Shown piece by piece: positions 31,824 through 31,880 of a stretch of DNA of 31,880 nt. Positions within the stretch are counted from its first letter, which is position 1, and each line of letters opens with the position of its first letter. The translations under genes were made by a program, and so were the position numbers. Source of the DNA: JAUUSJ01 sp964439395 (GTDB lineage Bacteria; Bacillota; Clostridia; Lachnospirales; Lachnospiraceae); assembly GCA_964439395.1 (NCBI GenBank), contig CAYTNV010000035.1:1-31880 (forward strand), given 5' to 3'. Under the pieces are notes generated by a model that made no database searches, had not been told where the DNA came from, and saw only the letters and a program-made list of their open reading frames with translations.

Positions 31824-31880
31824 TGGAGCGGGTGATGGGAATCGAACCCACGTATCTAGCTTGGAAGGCTAGTGTTCTAC
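31824..31880 (-). tRNA. tRNA-Gly (anticodon TCC), 5' end cut by window edge
   Basis: The 3' acceptor strand CACCCGC is followed by discriminator T and an encoded CCA (31824-31826). The T arm is GTGGG-TTCGATT-CCCAT, and the anticodon stem CTAGC/GCTAG holds loop CTTCCAA with TCC. The D arm and 5' acceptor strand lie beyond base 31880. Only one base separates its CCA from the next tRNA. Confidence 0.92.

Noticed and set aside
1..31880. CRISPR array, insertion sequence or prophage
   Set aside because: No spaced direct-repeat array, transposase, integrase or phage structural gene was seen on either strand.

Overview
The window looks like chromosome of a low-GC, spore-forming member of the Clostridia, most likely Lachnospiraceae-like. 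The evidence is AT-rich intergenic DNA (about one third GC by eye), strong AGGAGG-type ribosome sites, an alpha/beta-type small acid-soluble spore protein, a signal-less CwlC-like amidase, and the gene chain M16C peptidase - era - recO - glyS. Nearly every gene is on the minus strand; the only clear plus-strand gene is the amidase at 22953-23732. I see no transposase, phage gene, CRISPR array or plasmid function.

Layout in plus coordinates, with minus-strand transcription running right to left. 1-7.9 kb: the 5' part of ppdK (cut by the window edge), glyS, recO, era and a PreP-like M16C metallopeptidase, with a promoter at 7885-7912. 8.0-8.3 kb: a spore protein gene with its own terminator and a sigma-G-like promoter. 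8.5-14.5 kb: envelope and small metabolic genes: an LtaS-like phosphoglycerol transferase with an extra C-terminal beta domain, a class B sortase, a DUF1624 acyltransferase-like membrane protein, a lone cobU, a DUF1189 membrane protein and a DJ-1/PfpI protein. 14.6-21.0 kb: a CYTH protein, a metallo-beta-lactamase-fold hydrolase, topoisomerase IV-type parC and parE, and a YdcF/DUF218 protein. 21.2-22.6 kb: murF. 22.9-23.7 kb: the divergent CwlC-like amidase behind a sigma-K-like promoter.

23.8-29.7 kb is a sialic acid (N-acetylneuraminate) utilisation locus: nanA, a sodium:solute symporter, a YhcH/NanQ-type anomerase, a ROK sugar kinase and then an LctP lactate permease. Together these would import sialic acid, equilibrate its anomers, split it to pyruvate and N-acetylmannosamine, and phosphorylate the latter. 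The epimerase NanE and the enzymes NagA and NagB are not in the window. A near-consensus promoter at 29685-29713 drives nanA. 30.1-31.5 kb is a MATE transporter with its own promoter and terminator, and the right edge has two tRNA-Gly genes one base apart.

Most of the window is ordinary housekeeping DNA, and I did not find a convincing wholly new multi-gene system. The points most worth checking are the paired sporulation promoters (sigma-G at the spore protein, sigma-K at the amidase), the IPT/TIG-like tail on the LtaS-like enzyme beside a substrate-less sortase B, the nanE-less sialic acid locus with twin palindromes before the kinase, and a tandem hairpin repeat ahead of glyS.
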